Part shown: positions 11,701 through 21,461 of the stretch, piece by piece
How positions within the stretch are numbered: position 1 is the first letter of the stretch
Layout of the letters: each line of letters starts with the position of its first letter
Source of the DNA: Porphyra umbilicalis
Lineage: Eukaryota; Rhodophyta; Bangiophyceae; Bangiales; Bangiaceae
Reading direction: 5' to 3'
DNA length: 64,000 bases
Assembly: GCA_002049455.2 (NCBI GenBank)
Contig: KV918868.1
Location: forward strand, 124,001 to 188,000
Program-made: the position numbers and the translations under genes
Notes under the pieces: generated by a model
What the model saw: the letters and a program-made list of their open reading frames with translations, nothing else
Database searches by the model: none
What the model was told of the DNA's origin: nothing

Positions 11701-12530
11701 GCATCCACGGCGCGAAGCGGCCGACAAACGCCCCAAACAGGGCGTACACAAACCGCGGGTTCCCCCCCGTGTCGGCCAGCAGCACAAATGGGGCGAGCAG
11801 CTCGTTGAGGCCCTGGATGTACTGCACGCGAAGGCGCGAACAAAATAGGGAGAGCAGCCGCAACAGGGCGCCCCGCACGGCCGGCTGCTGGAAGCGTTTG
11901 AGGCCCGGCCGCGTCCGCTCCACGTCCTTCCATATTTGCTCCTTGGAGTTCTGCTCTGACACTGCCTCCCGCGCGACGCGAGCAAAGTCGGTCGGGTTTT
12001 CCGCCGTCAGGTCCTCGGCACGCAGCGAGAGCAGGCTCATCCACACGTGGCCGCGGGCCTCGTGCGGGATGGCGCCGTTGAGCTCCTTCACAAGCAGCGT
12101 CCGCAGGTTGGCCACATCGTGGGGGGAAGCAGCCGCCTTGACGCTGACTTGGACCTGTAGTTCCGGCCAGCAGTAGTCAGGGCAAGCGCAGCGACAGCCG
12201 ACACAGGAGGGTCAACACGGAAATGGTACATGCAGGACAGCATCGAAGGAGCTGACGGGGAGTTGCGCCAGGACCAGGACAATGCGCACAAGCCAGGAAG
12301 AGCAATGGCATGTTAGATACGCGCCATTGGGTCACAGCACGACACATGTCGGCGCTGACGAGTGCTGGCCCCGCATCCCGCCTCCTCACGTTCTCAGTAC
12401 CCATGACGCAGCGCCGTCAGTCCAGGCAGCAGACCGGCAAGGCCAAGCACCCACCCGACGGCAACCGTACCTTCCGCAGCAGCGCCGGATCACTCGGCTC
12501 GGGTACCCATTCCAAATCGTGCAGGTTCAT
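8747..12530 (-). CDS. TBC1D23: TBC1D23-like protein (TBC + rhodanese + C-terminal PH-like)
   Basis: Animal TBC1D23 acts at the trans-Golgi, linking golgins on endosome-derived vesicles to the WASH complex. Three exons are read: 12530-12471 (20 codons, MNLHDLEW), 12154-10430 and 10264-8747, joined in phase 0, giving about 1100 aa. The TBC domain (about 35-285) has IPHEARGHVW, an Arg in DVERTRPG and a Gln in YIQGLNE, so both catalytic-finger residues are visible. The rhodanese domain (about 340-465) has WDCRTKAEFGAGHL, then GSGDKEEDDTDIN in place of an active-site Cys loop, as expected of the inactive rhodanese of TBC1D23. After a Ser-rich linker, the C-terminal part (RRFLGVSTRYFMLLS, HDIVRITFKR) fits the PH-like cargo-binding domain. 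Intron 1 is 12155-12470 (donor GTACGG). Intron 2 is 10265-10429 (donor GTAAGC), 165 nt long and free of stops. The domain order is diagnostic; exon 1 is inferred by splice phase and could be longer upstream. Confidence 0.88.
10265..10429 (-). other. 165-nt stop-free intron in the TBC1D23-like gene
   Basis: Donor GTAAGC and acceptor CGACAG bound a 55-codon stretch that stays open in the flanking frame. Its translation is Cys/Phe-rich (for example FLCVCVAFWYCSFFFC), unlike the hydrophilic Ser-rich linker on either side. Removing it joins GAG to GTT in phase 0. Intron identity is inferred from splice consensus and from the composition change. Confidence 0.75.
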
Positions 12531-13450
12531 GACCCGGACTGCCGCAACGCCAGGCACGCCAGCGCCCCAACCCCACCCCAGCCGTCACCAACGCCCCAGT
12601 CGCTGCTCAAGATGTCTCTCTGTTGGCAGCCCGCCACCACCCGCGCCGCAACGTCGGCGGACCGAGTCACCGGCGGCGGCAGAGTTACGACTCAGGCAGC
12701 AACCACGGCGGGCGCGCCGCACATGGCCGACACAGTGGCACGGCAACGCCCCCGAGCGCCCCCCTGTTGCCACCCAACGAAGACAGACAGAGACCACACG
12801 GCGGCGAGCGAGCCAGCCAGGCGCCAAAGGCGGGAGGCCGGACCTCGTGTCGCCCCGCGTCGCCCGCCCCACCCCGCTACCGTCCCCCGTCCAACTGACC
12901 GCCGCGAGGCGGCTGCGCTCCCGCGCCAACGTCGTCGGTCGGCGCTGTGCCGCGCGCGCACGGCCGCCGCGACGCGGCGCGGGGGCGGCGGCGTGGGGGT
13001 CCCGCCCCGCGCCCGCCACGGGCGCCCGTGCGGCGGCAGCGGGGGGCCTGCGGGGGCCCGGCGCCGCCTGACGGGGAGAGCGTCGGCCGCTGCAGCGGCT
13101 GCGGCAGCAGAGGGAGCAGCAGCAGCACCCGAGTGCAGGGCCGCGCCACCTCGACACGTGGACAGACTTCGGGACTGCGACTGACAAAGCGATGAAAGCG
13201 CTGCCAGAAATCACCACGCACGATAGTGACACCCCTGATATGGCGTGTCACAGAAGAATGATCGGACCTGAGAAGAGCACGACGTGACCTAAACCTTTAA
13301 AGTGATGTGCTGTGTCTTTGCTGAGAGCTTATCCCGGATCCGATAATTGGCCCAGGACGCCAGCGATGAGGAGCGTCTTCTTCCGCCAGACCGAGACCTC
13401 TTTCGTGACGTGGGTGGCCCACGGGCCACGCGCCCCACCTCCGCCCCGCC
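12531..13450. promoter_or_regulatory. Divergent intergenic region (TBC1D23-like / LRRC57-like)
   Basis: These 920 GC-rich bp lie between two outward-facing start codons. Open frames on both strands overlap one another and show no recognisable domain. The region presumably carries both promoters. Confidence 0.45.
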
Positions 13451-14482
13451 ATGGGCAACTGCTTTGGGCGCCCCCCTGGAAGCTCCACCATCCACCCCAC
13501 CTCTCCTCCCGCCACCCACCCCACGTTCCACTCTTCCTCCTCGCGACAACAACCGTCGGGGCCGACCCGACCGCAACCATCCCGGACACAGCCAACTCGG
13601 CCACATGAGTCCCGGCCACACCCATCCCGGGCCAAGCGGCGACCGCCGTCTCGCCCCATCCCCCCCGCCGCCGACGCCGCGCGCCTCGGCCGTGCCCGCC
13701 AGTCAGCTGCCGCCACCGGCGTCCTGTCCCTCAACAAGCTCTCCCTGACGGCCGTCCCCCCCTCCCTGGCGTCCCCCCCCCCTCTCACCGTCGTCCGCAC
13801 CGTCTCGGTCGCCCACAATGCGCTGTTGCGCCTCGACGGCCTGCCAGCGGCCACGCCCGCGGCGGTGCGCGTCGACGCGCCACACAACCGGCTGGTCGAC
13901 CTCGGCAGCGTCGGCGGGTGGTCCCGCCTGCGGCGCCTCGACGTCTCCCACAACGCGCTCGGCGGGCGGGCGCTCGTCGCGCTCCTCCTGTCGGGCGGCG
14001 GGTGGGGCCTCACCGCCCTCGCCGAAGTCGACGCGTCGTTCAACCCGGCCGGCCCGGCGCTCGCGGCCGCGCCCGCCGCGGCGGCGGCGGCGGCGGGCGC
14101 CCCCCGCCCGCCGCCCGCGCTGCGGGTGCTCCGCCTCGACGGGTGCGGGCTGACGGCGATTGGCGGCGGGGTGCTCGGCGGGCTGGCGGGGAGCCTTGCC
14201 GAGCTGTCGCTGTCGGCCAACCGCCTCGCCGCCCTCCCCGCCGACGTGACGCGGTGCGGGCGGCTGACCGCGCTCGCCGCTGATGGCAACCGCCTCGGCG
14301 GGCTGCCGCCCGATTTTTTTGGCGCCCTCGGCGCATTGACCGCCCTGACGGTGCGGGGCAACCCGGGCCTGCGCATGGCCGCCGTGGCCGCCATGGACGG
14401 GTATGGGGCATACGAGGCGCGGCGGGTGGGGGGGTCAATAAGGCGCTTGGGGGGGGGGTTGTGGGGGGGGGGGCGGGTTTGA
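13451..14482 (+). CDS. LRRC57-like leucine-rich repeat protein, N-myristoylation/palmitoylation signal
   Basis: A 343-residue leucine-rich-repeat protein, probably held on the cytosolic face of membranes. It starts MGNCFGRP: Gly2 fits N-myristoylation and Cys4 fits palmitoylation. A Pro/Ser/Arg-rich spacer (about 8-85) is followed by TGVLSLNKLSLTAVPPSL, which matches the opening of LRRC57 (TGVFQL...LTEFP), and by irregular LRRs (VSVAHNAL, LDVSHNAL, LSLSANRLAALP, LAADGNRLGGLP, LTVRGNP). The C-terminal AAVAAMDGYGAYEARR resembles the ELEGYDKYMER end of LRRC57. One repeat is stretched by an Ala/Pro-rich insert. The ATG at 13451 is fixed by the acylation signal. The last 12 codons cross G runs, so the exact C-terminus is uncertain. 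It is divergent from the TBC1D23-like gene. LRRC57 orthology is likely, but the cellular role is unknown. Confidence 0.85.
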   Translation: MGNCFGRPPGSSTIHPTSPPATHPTFHSSSSRQQPSGPTRPQPSRTQPTRPHESRPHPSRAKRRPPSRPIPPAADAARLGRARQSAAATGVLSLNKLSLTAVPPSLASPPPLTVVRTVSVAHNALLRLDGLPAATPAAVRVDAPHNRLVDLGSVGGWSRLRRLDVSHNALGGRALVALLLSGGGWGLTALAEVDASFNPAGPALAAAPAAAAAAAGAPRPPPALRVLRLDGCGLTAIGGGVLGGLAGSLAELSLSANRLAALPADVTRCGRLTALAADGNRLGGLPPDFFGALGALTALTVRGNPGLRMAAVAAMDGYGAYEARRVGGSIRRLGGGLWGGGRV

Positions 14483-15417
14483 GGAACCGGCCGACCGGTG
14501 ACGGCGGATGAGAAGAGTATGGTGGCGGCGGACCGCTGACGGAAGGGGAGGGGGGGTTCGGGCGAGGAGCATGGCTGGACAGCCATGCGACCCGATGTCG
14601 GGGCAGCGTGCGTCGGTGTGTGCGATGGCCCCGCCTCGTCACCTTCCTGCCTGAGTCTGGGTGGGGTGTGGATGACCACTGTTGAAAAGCCGCCCCGCCG
14701 ACGCCCTGCTGCGCGTGGTGGGATCGTGGCGGTATGGGCGCTTGCGCTGGCGCCGGCGCCGGCGACGTCACGCTTGCCCTCGCGCTAATGCGGTACACCA
14801 GGTGGCGGGGGATCCCGTGGGGGTGCGTATCTTTCTTGCCGAGCCCGTTGGGCCAGGCCCAGCCTTCTCGACGATCGCACGTTCCTTGTAGGTGTGCGTT
14901 GACGCGGGTGTCGCCCCCTCTCCGACGGGTGTGGGGAGGTCAGACCTTTGAGGATGGTAGGTGTGTGGGAATGGGGGCGAACGGCTGGAAGCGCCCGCCG
15001 ACGGGTGCGCAGGCCAGGCCGTAGAGCTGCACACGGCGCGAGCTGACGCGAGGCGGTGGTGGCATGGGGCGCGCGGGGCTTGTCCCAAAGTCGACACACC
15101 GCCATTGGGCCCTCCACCAACTTGGTGCCTTGAAGGCATTGCGATACGCTCGTCGTCCTGCCGTCGCCAAGCCAACGGACCGCACGGCGATCGAGGTTGG
15201 CCCGCGCCGGTGCTCCGCAGCACCGCCGGTCACCCCCAGCTGGCGTCTACGATGGTTGGTCGGGCGTGGAGAGAGTGTCCTCATCCTGGGCCTGTGTGCT
15301 TCAGATGATGGGGTATCCCCCATGGCATTAACACCAGAGGTTAGGGCCTGACGTTGCATGGATCATGGGATACCTACGTTCTCTGCGGGCATGCGTTCGG
15401 CACGGCCAGGTGGGGCT

Positions 15418-15486
15418 TGCCCAGGAGGGAGGCGCAGTGACACAAAAGGACCGTCCTTTTGTGTCACTGCGCCTCCCTCCTGGGCA
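15418..15486. repeat. Perfect palindrome, 34-bp arms, 1-nt spacer
   Basis: The left arm (15418-15451) is the exact reverse complement of the right arm (15453-15486), with a single C at 15452 between. The arms contain CACAAAAGGAC and GTCCTTTTGTG at the centre and TGCCCAGG / CCTGGGCA at the outside. A transcript would fold into a hairpin with no loop to speak of; as DNA it could extrude a cruciform. Confidence 0.95.
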
Positions 15487-15507
15487 GGGACGCGTGACGC
15501 GTCCCTG
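15485..15507. repeat. Second perfect palindrome, 11-bp arms
   Basis: An 11-bp arm (15485-15495, CAGGGACGCGT) and its reverse complement (15497-15507) surround one G. It overlaps the end of the 34-bp palindrome by two bases, so the two structures sit back to back. Confidence 0.95.
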
Positions 15508-16214
15508 TGTCCGCCTGTTTGGCTATTGACAGAGCCAAGACGAGGAGGGGTTGAGGGCTGCCGTGGTGATGTCTACGTGCCGACCGCAAAGCCCAGCAGC
15601 GTCCCCAGCTTCTCAACGTAGTCGGCCCACACTCGCGCGAGCCTACCCCGGTGCGTTCAGTCCGTGCTCGTCAGGCTTTGCTCCTGACGCATCGTGGCAA
15701 GGCCACCCCAATCGCAGCCAATGGGATATCCGCGTTGGGTCGCATGAGATCTGCGGGTGGTGCCGAGGCTCAGCGCACAGAGGGTACCACCCGCCAGTGT
15801 AATCCGATGCCGGGTGCGCTCCACGTGCAGGTCTGGAGAGGCCGCTGCAGTCTAGCTAGCAGCTGCGTTGTGGCGCTAGTCAGCCCGTTTCAGAGCTGAG
15901 AGATCCCGCGGCGACAGCCGATGGGGGGTGTGCTCCCCCGCCGCTCACGACCGCCTTTTGACGCTGCGGTTAAGCGCGGCTGCTCCCCAGTGACCTGCTG
16001 CGTGCGATGTCGCCTCCCCGGTTGACGCCTCCGTGGGTGGGAGAGCAGCCAACATAACCGAGGTGCTACAGTGGACGACCAGCCGGTGGTGCTCTCTGCA
16101 TTTCCCTTCCGACTGGCTCGACGCCCACCTCCCCTTGGTCAGAGGCCGACACGCCCTTCCCTACCGCCGGCGCCGACAGGGCCCAGCGTCACCGACCGCC
16201 CTTCACCCCGCGCC

Positions 16215-17165
16215 ATGATGTCGTCTGCCCTGGGCGCCCCCTTCCGGACGCCCCTCCCCACCGCCAAGCTTCGCCAACGCCAAACGGCGGCGGTGGTGGG
16301 CGCCGCCATCATTCTTGGCGTGCTCCTCCTCTTCATCCTACAGGTTCAAGTCGCCGACTTCCCCGCTTCCCTCCCATCCCTGACAGTGGCCGCGGCGCCC
16401 CGCTCCCGCTGGTCGGTCACGTCGACGCTGCCACGGGGCGCCTGGTGCGACGCGCTGATGCGGGATCCGCGGCCGGCCGACGCCGAGTGCAAGCCCCGCA
16501 CCCCAGACAACTGCCCCGCGGGCGTCGCCCCCCGCTTCTTCTCCCAGTACGGCCAAGATCACTGGCTGTACACGCAACACTTTCGGCATCTGGCGCGGCC
16601 TGGGGTGTTTGTCGACCTCGCGACCAACCACCCCGTCTACATCAGCAACACCTACTTCCTCGAGTCGTGCCTCGGCTGGTCGGGTTTGTGCGTCGAGCCC
16701 AACTCGGCGTACCACGAGCGCATCGTCGCGTGGCGCTCGTGCGAGTTGACGCCCCTGTGCGTCGCGCGGGAAGCCAAAACCGTCGAGTTTATCGAGGCGG
16801 GCGGCCTCAGCGGCATTGCCGACACCAACAAGAATGTAGGCGGGCGGGGCGCGTGGCAGGCGGGCGTCGCCACCGCGCCGCGGCGCAACATCACATGCGC
16901 GCCGCTGTCGGCGATGCTCCACCGGCGGGGCATCACGGAGGTGGACTTTATGAGCTTGGACATTGAGGGCGCCGAGCCGGAAGCGCTCCAGAGCATCGAC
17001 TGGGGCGCGGTGACCATCAAGGTCATTGCGTTGGAGGACGAGGCGGCCGACCACGGGCCACGGCGCTTCCTTGAGGCGCGCGGCTACCGGGCGATCCGGT
17101 ACCGGCCGCGGACAAAGGAACTCATGATGCTGCACCCGTCGGTCGTACTCGGCAAGCCAACCTGA
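16215..17165 (+). CDS. FkbM-family methyltransferase, type II membrane protein
   Basis: A 316-residue putative S-adenosylmethionine-dependent methyltransferase, likely in the Golgi or secretory pathway. A short basic cytosolic tail is followed by one membrane anchor (about 24-46, AAVVGAAIILGVLLLFILQV), giving a lumenal catalytic domain. The FkbM signature is seen in order: SQYGQDHWLY, FVDLATNHPVYISNT, LGWSGLCVEPN, then VDFMSLDIEGAEPEAL. The usual family form of the second motif is VDVGA, so DLATNHP is a variant seen in some eukaryotic members. Cys-rich stretches before the domain (WCDALM, CKPRTPDNC) suggest disulfides, consistent with a lumenal location. The ATG at 16215 gives MMSSALGAPF and places the anchor near the N-terminus. 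It is convergent with the METTL21-type gene. A role in methylating cell-wall glycans is plausible in an alga but not shown by the sequence. Confidence 0.85.
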   Translation: MMSSALGAPFRTPLPTAKLRQRQTAAVVGAAIILGVLLLFILQVQVADFPASLPSLTVAAAPRSRWSVTSTLPRGAWCDALMRDPRPADAECKPRTPDNCPAGVAPRFFSQYGQDHWLYTQHFRHLARPGVFVDLATNHPVYISNTYFLESCLGWSGLCVEPNSAYHERIVAWRSCELTPLCVAREAKTVEFIEAGGLSGIADTNKNVGGRGAWQAGVATAPRRNITCAPLSAMLHRRGITEVDFMSLDIEGAEPEALQSIDWGAVTIKVIALEDEAADHGPRRFLEARGYRAIRYRPRTKELMMLHPSVVLGKPT

Positions 17166-17885
17166 GGGCGGGGGGCGTTGTGCTGGGGCTGGGGAAGGAG
17201 AAGCAGGGGAATGCTTCGATGGTTACACATCCCCGTGGGGACCTTCACGACTGTGATTATACAACCCCATGGAGTCCTTCACGACTGAGATTCACAAAAA
17301 AAAGAAAAGGAAAGCGTGGGACATGACAACTGCCGCCGGCGCGTGCGTTTGTCTGACGTCCTGAGGATCCCCGATGTCGCCCAAGCGACAGGTCAGTACA
17401 CGCGCCCGGTCCGCCGCTGCAGACAAGGGTGGTTGGCCACGGTGGCGTTGCCCGGGACGCGGTCGGCAACGCGCGCGACGCGCACCGTGACGGCAAAATA
17501 GATGGTCTCGGACGAACAAGCGGCCATCTGGGGAGGCGGGTACCACCGACGGCCCAGTCGCGTCGGCTACGGCACCGCCCCCAACACGAGCCGGTGCCGC
17601 GGTCGTCATCACACCACCCCGCCGCACGGTCCAGCATCGGTCCCACACCGCCGGCGCGGGTGCGGCCGACCCACACGGCGACCGAAGCGGCCACGCCATT
17701 GCGGCCACGCGGGGGCAGCCACCTCCCAGAATCCCCACACGCACCGGCAAAAGTGGTGGCGCGGCGGCGGCGCATCCGCCGTTTCGCCATTGACCACTTG
17801 CCGCCGTGGCGGGTGGCCACGCGGCGTGGCGGTCAGCCTCCCGCCGGCACGGCAGCGGGGGCAGAGCCGCGCGCAGTGCCACCGC
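17166..17885. other. Convergent intergenic region
   Basis: About 720 bp between the FkbM and METTL21-type stop codons. Overlapping open frames on both strands lack recognisable domains; no gene is called. Confidence 0.45.
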
Positions 17886-18929
17886 TCACCCAGCACCGGC
17901 GTCCGGCTCCGCAGCCTCTGTCTCTGCCCCCCCCGCCCCCACCGTCACCCCCGTCGCCTGTGCCACACCAGCTCCCACCTCTGTCGCCATCTCGAGCACG
18001 TACGGCACGGCCCCGGGCGGCAGCGCGCCCCGGTGCAACCGCACCACGTCCACGGGGTTGTAGGCCGGCCCGTCGCGCAGGCGGCGGCGCACCAGCGCTT
18101 CCCCGACCAGCCCGTGGTCCGTCGCGGCGGCCGCAAAAAAGGCCGCCTCAAACGCCCCCGCGCCGAGCCGCCGCTCCAACGCAAGGAGGACGAGCGGTGG
18201 CGGCCCGCCGGCGGCCGCGGGGGGGGTCGCCGCCAAGTCGGCCAACGACCGCAGGAGTGCCCCGTGGTTGGCCCCCACATCCCCGTCGACGCGCACCGCC
18301 GATTGGGCGCCGTAGAGGACGTCGCAGGCGAGGACCACGTCAACGGGGGGGGGGGGGGGGCACCGCGCCCGCCGTGGGGGGGGGGGAGAGGGGGGGGCGG
18401 AGCCGGCCGCTGCCGCAGCTGCCACCGCCGCCGCCGCCGCGTCGCGGAGGCCGTCGACGCCCGTCCCCCACGCGTGCGCGACCGGCACGAGCGCAACGCC
18501 GGCGGCGGTGGCGGCCGCCGCCGCCGCGTCGACATTGGCGCGCAGCGTCGGCAGCGCCGACTGGAGGTCGCTCAAGACGACCACCGAGAGGCCACCGCGG
18601 CCGTCGCTGCGCCCGCCAGCGACGGGGCTGCTCTTTCCCACCGCCCCCTCACGGTCGGCGGCCACCGCGTCGGCGGCCGTACAGCAACCGACCGTGATGC
18701 CGACGGCGCCCGTGCCGGCGCCGAGCTCCACCGCCACCCGTCGCCCCGCCAGCAGTGCGGCGCCGAGAGGCGATACAAGGTAGTCACACAGCACGAGTGC
18801 CGCGTCCCAGACGGTGCCTGCGAGGGACCCGTCCTGTGCCAGCGGCGGCAGGTGGCCGTGCGTGGCGGCTGGCAGCGTGCGGCGGGATGGCGCCAGCAGC
18901 TGCGCGTACAAGTCCGCAAAGGAATCCAT
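17886..18929 (-). CDS. METTL21-type (family 16) lysine methyltransferase-like protein
   Basis: A 347-residue seven-beta-strand methyltransferase of the type that modifies lysines on chaperones and other non-histone proteins. Seen in order: GTVWDAALVLCDYL (the pre-motif region, W at about residue 41), motif I VAVELGAGTGAVGI, the acidic beta-2 end VVLSDLQSALPTLRANV, and VDVVLACDVLYG, the family's DxxY-type motif. Ala- and Pro-rich inserts lie between the motifs; one Pro tract is encoded by a 16-C run (18345-18360 read on the minus strand), yet the frame stays open. The ATG at 18929 (MDSFADLYAQLL) is chosen because upstream in-frame sequence is low-complexity and crosses a G run at 18951-18964. 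It is divergent from RAD51, with starts 770 bp apart. The substrate cannot be predicted. Confidence 0.83.
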   Translation of the reverse strand: MDSFADLYAQLLAPSRRTLPAATHGHLPPLAQDGSLAGTVWDAALVLCDYLVSPLGAALLAGRRVAVELGAGTGAVGITVGCCTAADAVAADREGAVGKSSPVAGGRSDGRGGLSVVVLSDLQSALPTLRANVDAAAAAATAAGVALVPVAHAWGTGVDGLRDAAAAAVAAAAAAGSAPPSPPPPRRARCPPPPPVDVVLACDVLYGAQSAVRVDGDVGANHGALLRSLADLAATPPAAAGGPPPLVLLALERRLGAGAFEAAFFAAAATDHGLVGEALVRRRLRDGPAYNPVDVVRLHRGALPPGAVPYVLEMATEVGAGVAQATGVTVGAGGAETEAAEPDAGAG

Positions 18930-19699
18930 GGGGTCGGGAGCTGCCGACAGGGGGGGGGGGGGGGCATCTTGGACGGGATGAGGGGCGGAAGAATGGTGGT
19001 CAAGGGAAGAGGCAGCGGCATGTGAGGGCATGGAGAGGCAGGATGGGGAGGCAGCAGACACGCGGCAAGAAGACGAGCAGAGACGGGGGAGAGGATCACG
19101 ACACTACTCCTTCATTGGGGCGCAGGAATGGATCTGAGCAACTACGCATGGAAGCCTATGAACAAAAACTAAGTCCCCCTGAGTCTCTCTGGAGTGGAGG
19201 GCAAGCTGAATGCATCCAAGTCAACACACGGCCCGGGCCCGTCGCGCTTTGCCTGCGCACGAGAGCGACCCGCTCCGGACAACGTGGCTCGGTGCGCGAG
19301 CGACAATCCCGCACGCAACCCCGTGTGGCCGCGTCCAACCCCCTGCGGTGCACGGCGGCCGTCGAGCACTCGGGGTGGTCCTGCATCTAGGACTTCGTCG
19401 GCGCACGATCGGTTGCTTCGTTGTTGCTCCGTGTTTTTTGCAGCTGGCGATTTCCCCTCCTCGCCCTCCCCGCGTCGCCTTCATCGACGCCTCGACTCGT
19501 ATTCCCCCCCGTCCGCGTGGCCGGTCGCGTTCCTGTCATTTGCGCTGGTGCATTGGCGGCTGTGGCTCGTGCCTTTGCTTGTGCGGGTGTTTGCGCACTG
19601 CCTCCTGGTGTCTTGCACCAATCGGTTTCTCTGTCCTCTCCTGGCCCATTACTCTCCTCGGTCCGACCTTCCCCGCTTCCGCGCCTTCCGACTGCCGGC
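18930..19699. promoter_or_regulatory. Shared divergent region (METTL21-type / RAD51)
   Basis: These 770 bp between outward-facing starts hold both 5' UTRs and promoters by geometry. The RAD51 side (about 19430-19690) is pyrimidine-rich. No specific element was recognised. Confidence 0.45.
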
Positions 19700-20728
19700 A
19701 TGAGTCGCCAAGCCCGGGCGGCTGCTGCCGCTCAAGAAGAATATGAGGAAGCCGAGGAGGAACGCACGACCGCCAGGCCCGTAACGGAACTGGAGCAACA
19801 CAACATTTCCGCGACAGACGTCAAGAAGCTCACTGAGGGCGGCTTTAGTACGGTGGAGTCGGTGGCCTATGCGCTCAAGAAGACGCTGATGAACGTCAAG
19901 GGCATTTCCGAGGCCAAGGCAGAGAAGCTGCAGCTGGAAGCAAAGAAGCTCGTCAACATGGGCTTCACGACCGCCGCCACACAACATGAACAACGGGCCG
20001 AGCTGGTGCGGCTGTCGACCGGCTCCAGGGACCTGGACGAGCTGCTCGGCGGTGGTATTGAGACGGGCGCCATCACCGAGCTGTTTGGCGAGTTCCGCAC
20101 CGGCAAGACGCAGCTGTGCCACACGCTCTGCGTGACCGCCCAGATGCCCGTGTCGGACGGTGGCGGCGAAGGCCGCGCCCTCTACATTGACACAGAGGGC
20201 ACCTTCCGACCCGAGCGGCTCGTGTCGATTGCGGAGCGGTTCGGCATGGAACCAAACGACGTGTTGAACAACGTGGCGTACGCGCGGGCGCACAACTCGG
20301 ACCATCAGATGGCGTTGCTGAAGGAGGCCTCGGCCATGATGGTTGCGGCGCGGTACTCACTAGTGGTGGTCGACTCGGCCACGGCCCTGTACCGGACCGA
20401 CTACTCGGGGCGAGGGGAGTTGGCGGCCCGGCAGCAGCACATGGCACAGTTCCTACGGGCGCTGCAGCGCCTGTGCGACGAGTTTTGCATCGCGGCGGTG
20501 ATCAGCAACCAGGTCGTTGCGCAGGTGGACGGCGCGGCCATGTTCAATCCCGACCCCAAGAAGCCCATTGGCGGCAATATCATTGCGCACGCGAGCCAGA
20601 CGCGGCTGTCGCTACGCAAGGGCCGCGGGGAGAACCGGGTGTGCAAGATCTACGACTCCCCAACGCTGCCCGAGTCAGAGGCCATTTTTTCCATTGGGGA
20701 GGACGGGATTGGCGACCCTAAAGACTGA
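19700..20728 (+). CDS. RAD51: RAD51 recombinase
   Basis: Forms helical filaments on single-stranded DNA and catalyses strand exchange in homologous recombination in the nucleus. The 342-residue product matches the length of RAD51. After an acidic N-terminus comes the helix-hairpin-helix domain (about 28-85, with [13 protein letters not shown]), the linker GFTTA that carries the polymerisation FxxA motif (about 89-92), Walker A GEFRTGKT (130-137), [13 protein letters not shown], and Walker [21 protein letters not shown]. Further on are [14 protein letters not shown] and [15 protein letters not shown] (loop 2 region). It is a single exon. The ATG at 19700 starts [12 protein letters not shown], with no other ATG in the acidic leader. 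Conservation to human RAD51 is high throughout, excluding DMC1 or the paralogues as the best match by eye. It is divergent from the METTL21-type gene. Confidence 0.98.
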   Translation: MSRQARAAAAAQEEYEEAEEERTTARPVTELEQHNISATDVKKLTEGGFSTVESVAYALKKTLMNVKGISEAKAEKLQLEAKKLVNMGFTTAATQHEQRAELVRLSTGSRDLDELLGGGIETGAITELFGEFRTGKTQLCHTLCVTAQMPVSDGGGEGRALYIDTEGTFRPERLVSIAERFGMEPNDVLNNVAYARAHNSDHQMALLKEASAMMVAARYSLVVVDSATALYRTDYSGRGELAARQQHMAQFLRALQRLCDEFCIAAVISNQVVAQVDGAAMFNPDPKKPIGGNIIAHASQTRLSLRKGRGENRVCKIYDSPTLPESEAIFSIGEDGIGDPKD

Positions 20729-21461
20729 GCGCATCATTTTGTGCCTTGCCTCGTATTTGTTGTATGCCGTCTTTTCTGGGTGTGTTCCTAGTGTTTATTT
20801 TTTTTTCTTGTGCTATGTGTTTGCTATTTGCATGAAGTCTGGCCCGCGCTGAGAGAGCCAACCCTTGTCATTGCCAGTCGGTTTTGAGCTTTGCTACCAG
20901 CCCCCCCTGCTCGCACGGGGGCGGCTTTGATTGTTTTTTCTCGTCCTTTGTGTTCGCTACTTGCATCGTATTCCCGAGAGCCCGCGGATACGCCGATTCG
21001 CCTGTCGTGCGCCCTGACATCCTGGTGCCCGACTGCACGTTCGTGGTAGCCAAGGAAGACCCGGCCACGTGGAGTGTACATGTATTCTCTAGGGCTTGGC
21101 ATGAAGTGTACGGATCGTCTCCCTCAGTCTTGTTTTCCGGATCCAGCTGACCTGCGAGCGGGCTGGTTTTGTTCCAGCAGACAGGCAACTGTCGTCTATG
21201 CAGTGCTTGCTGACTGACTTTCGGCATGACGACGGATTTCTCTTGTGCTGAACAACGGCACGACAAGCAGACAGATGCAGAGGATGCAATGCGCCAACAA
21301 TGACCTGAGTTTGACAATGTTTTCTCTTGCAACTTGGAGAGGGACCACAATCTCAAGACGTACTAGCTCAGTTCCACACCCGCAGCTACGAAGTGAGGGC
21401 GCGCGCACACGGAGACTCACACAAAATCACAATTGACAGACGAGTGGGCGCGCAGCAGATG
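20729..21461. other. Convergent intergenic region (RAD51 / ARM protein)
   Basis: About 730 bp with lower GC. It presumably holds the 3' UTRs of both genes. A loose duplication of a T-rich phrase (around 20797-20835 and 20930-20970, each ending in TTGCAT) is visible. No gene is called. Confidence 0.5.

Larger units (their letters stand above)
14483..16214. other. Gene-poor stretch with palindromes
   Basis: About 1.7 kb with no recognisable protein. The notable content is the back-to-back perfect palindromes at 15418-15507. The last few hundred bases presumably hold the promoter and 5' UTR of the FkbM gene; an in-frame open stretch before its ATG lacks any other ATG back to 16071. Confidence 0.5.
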
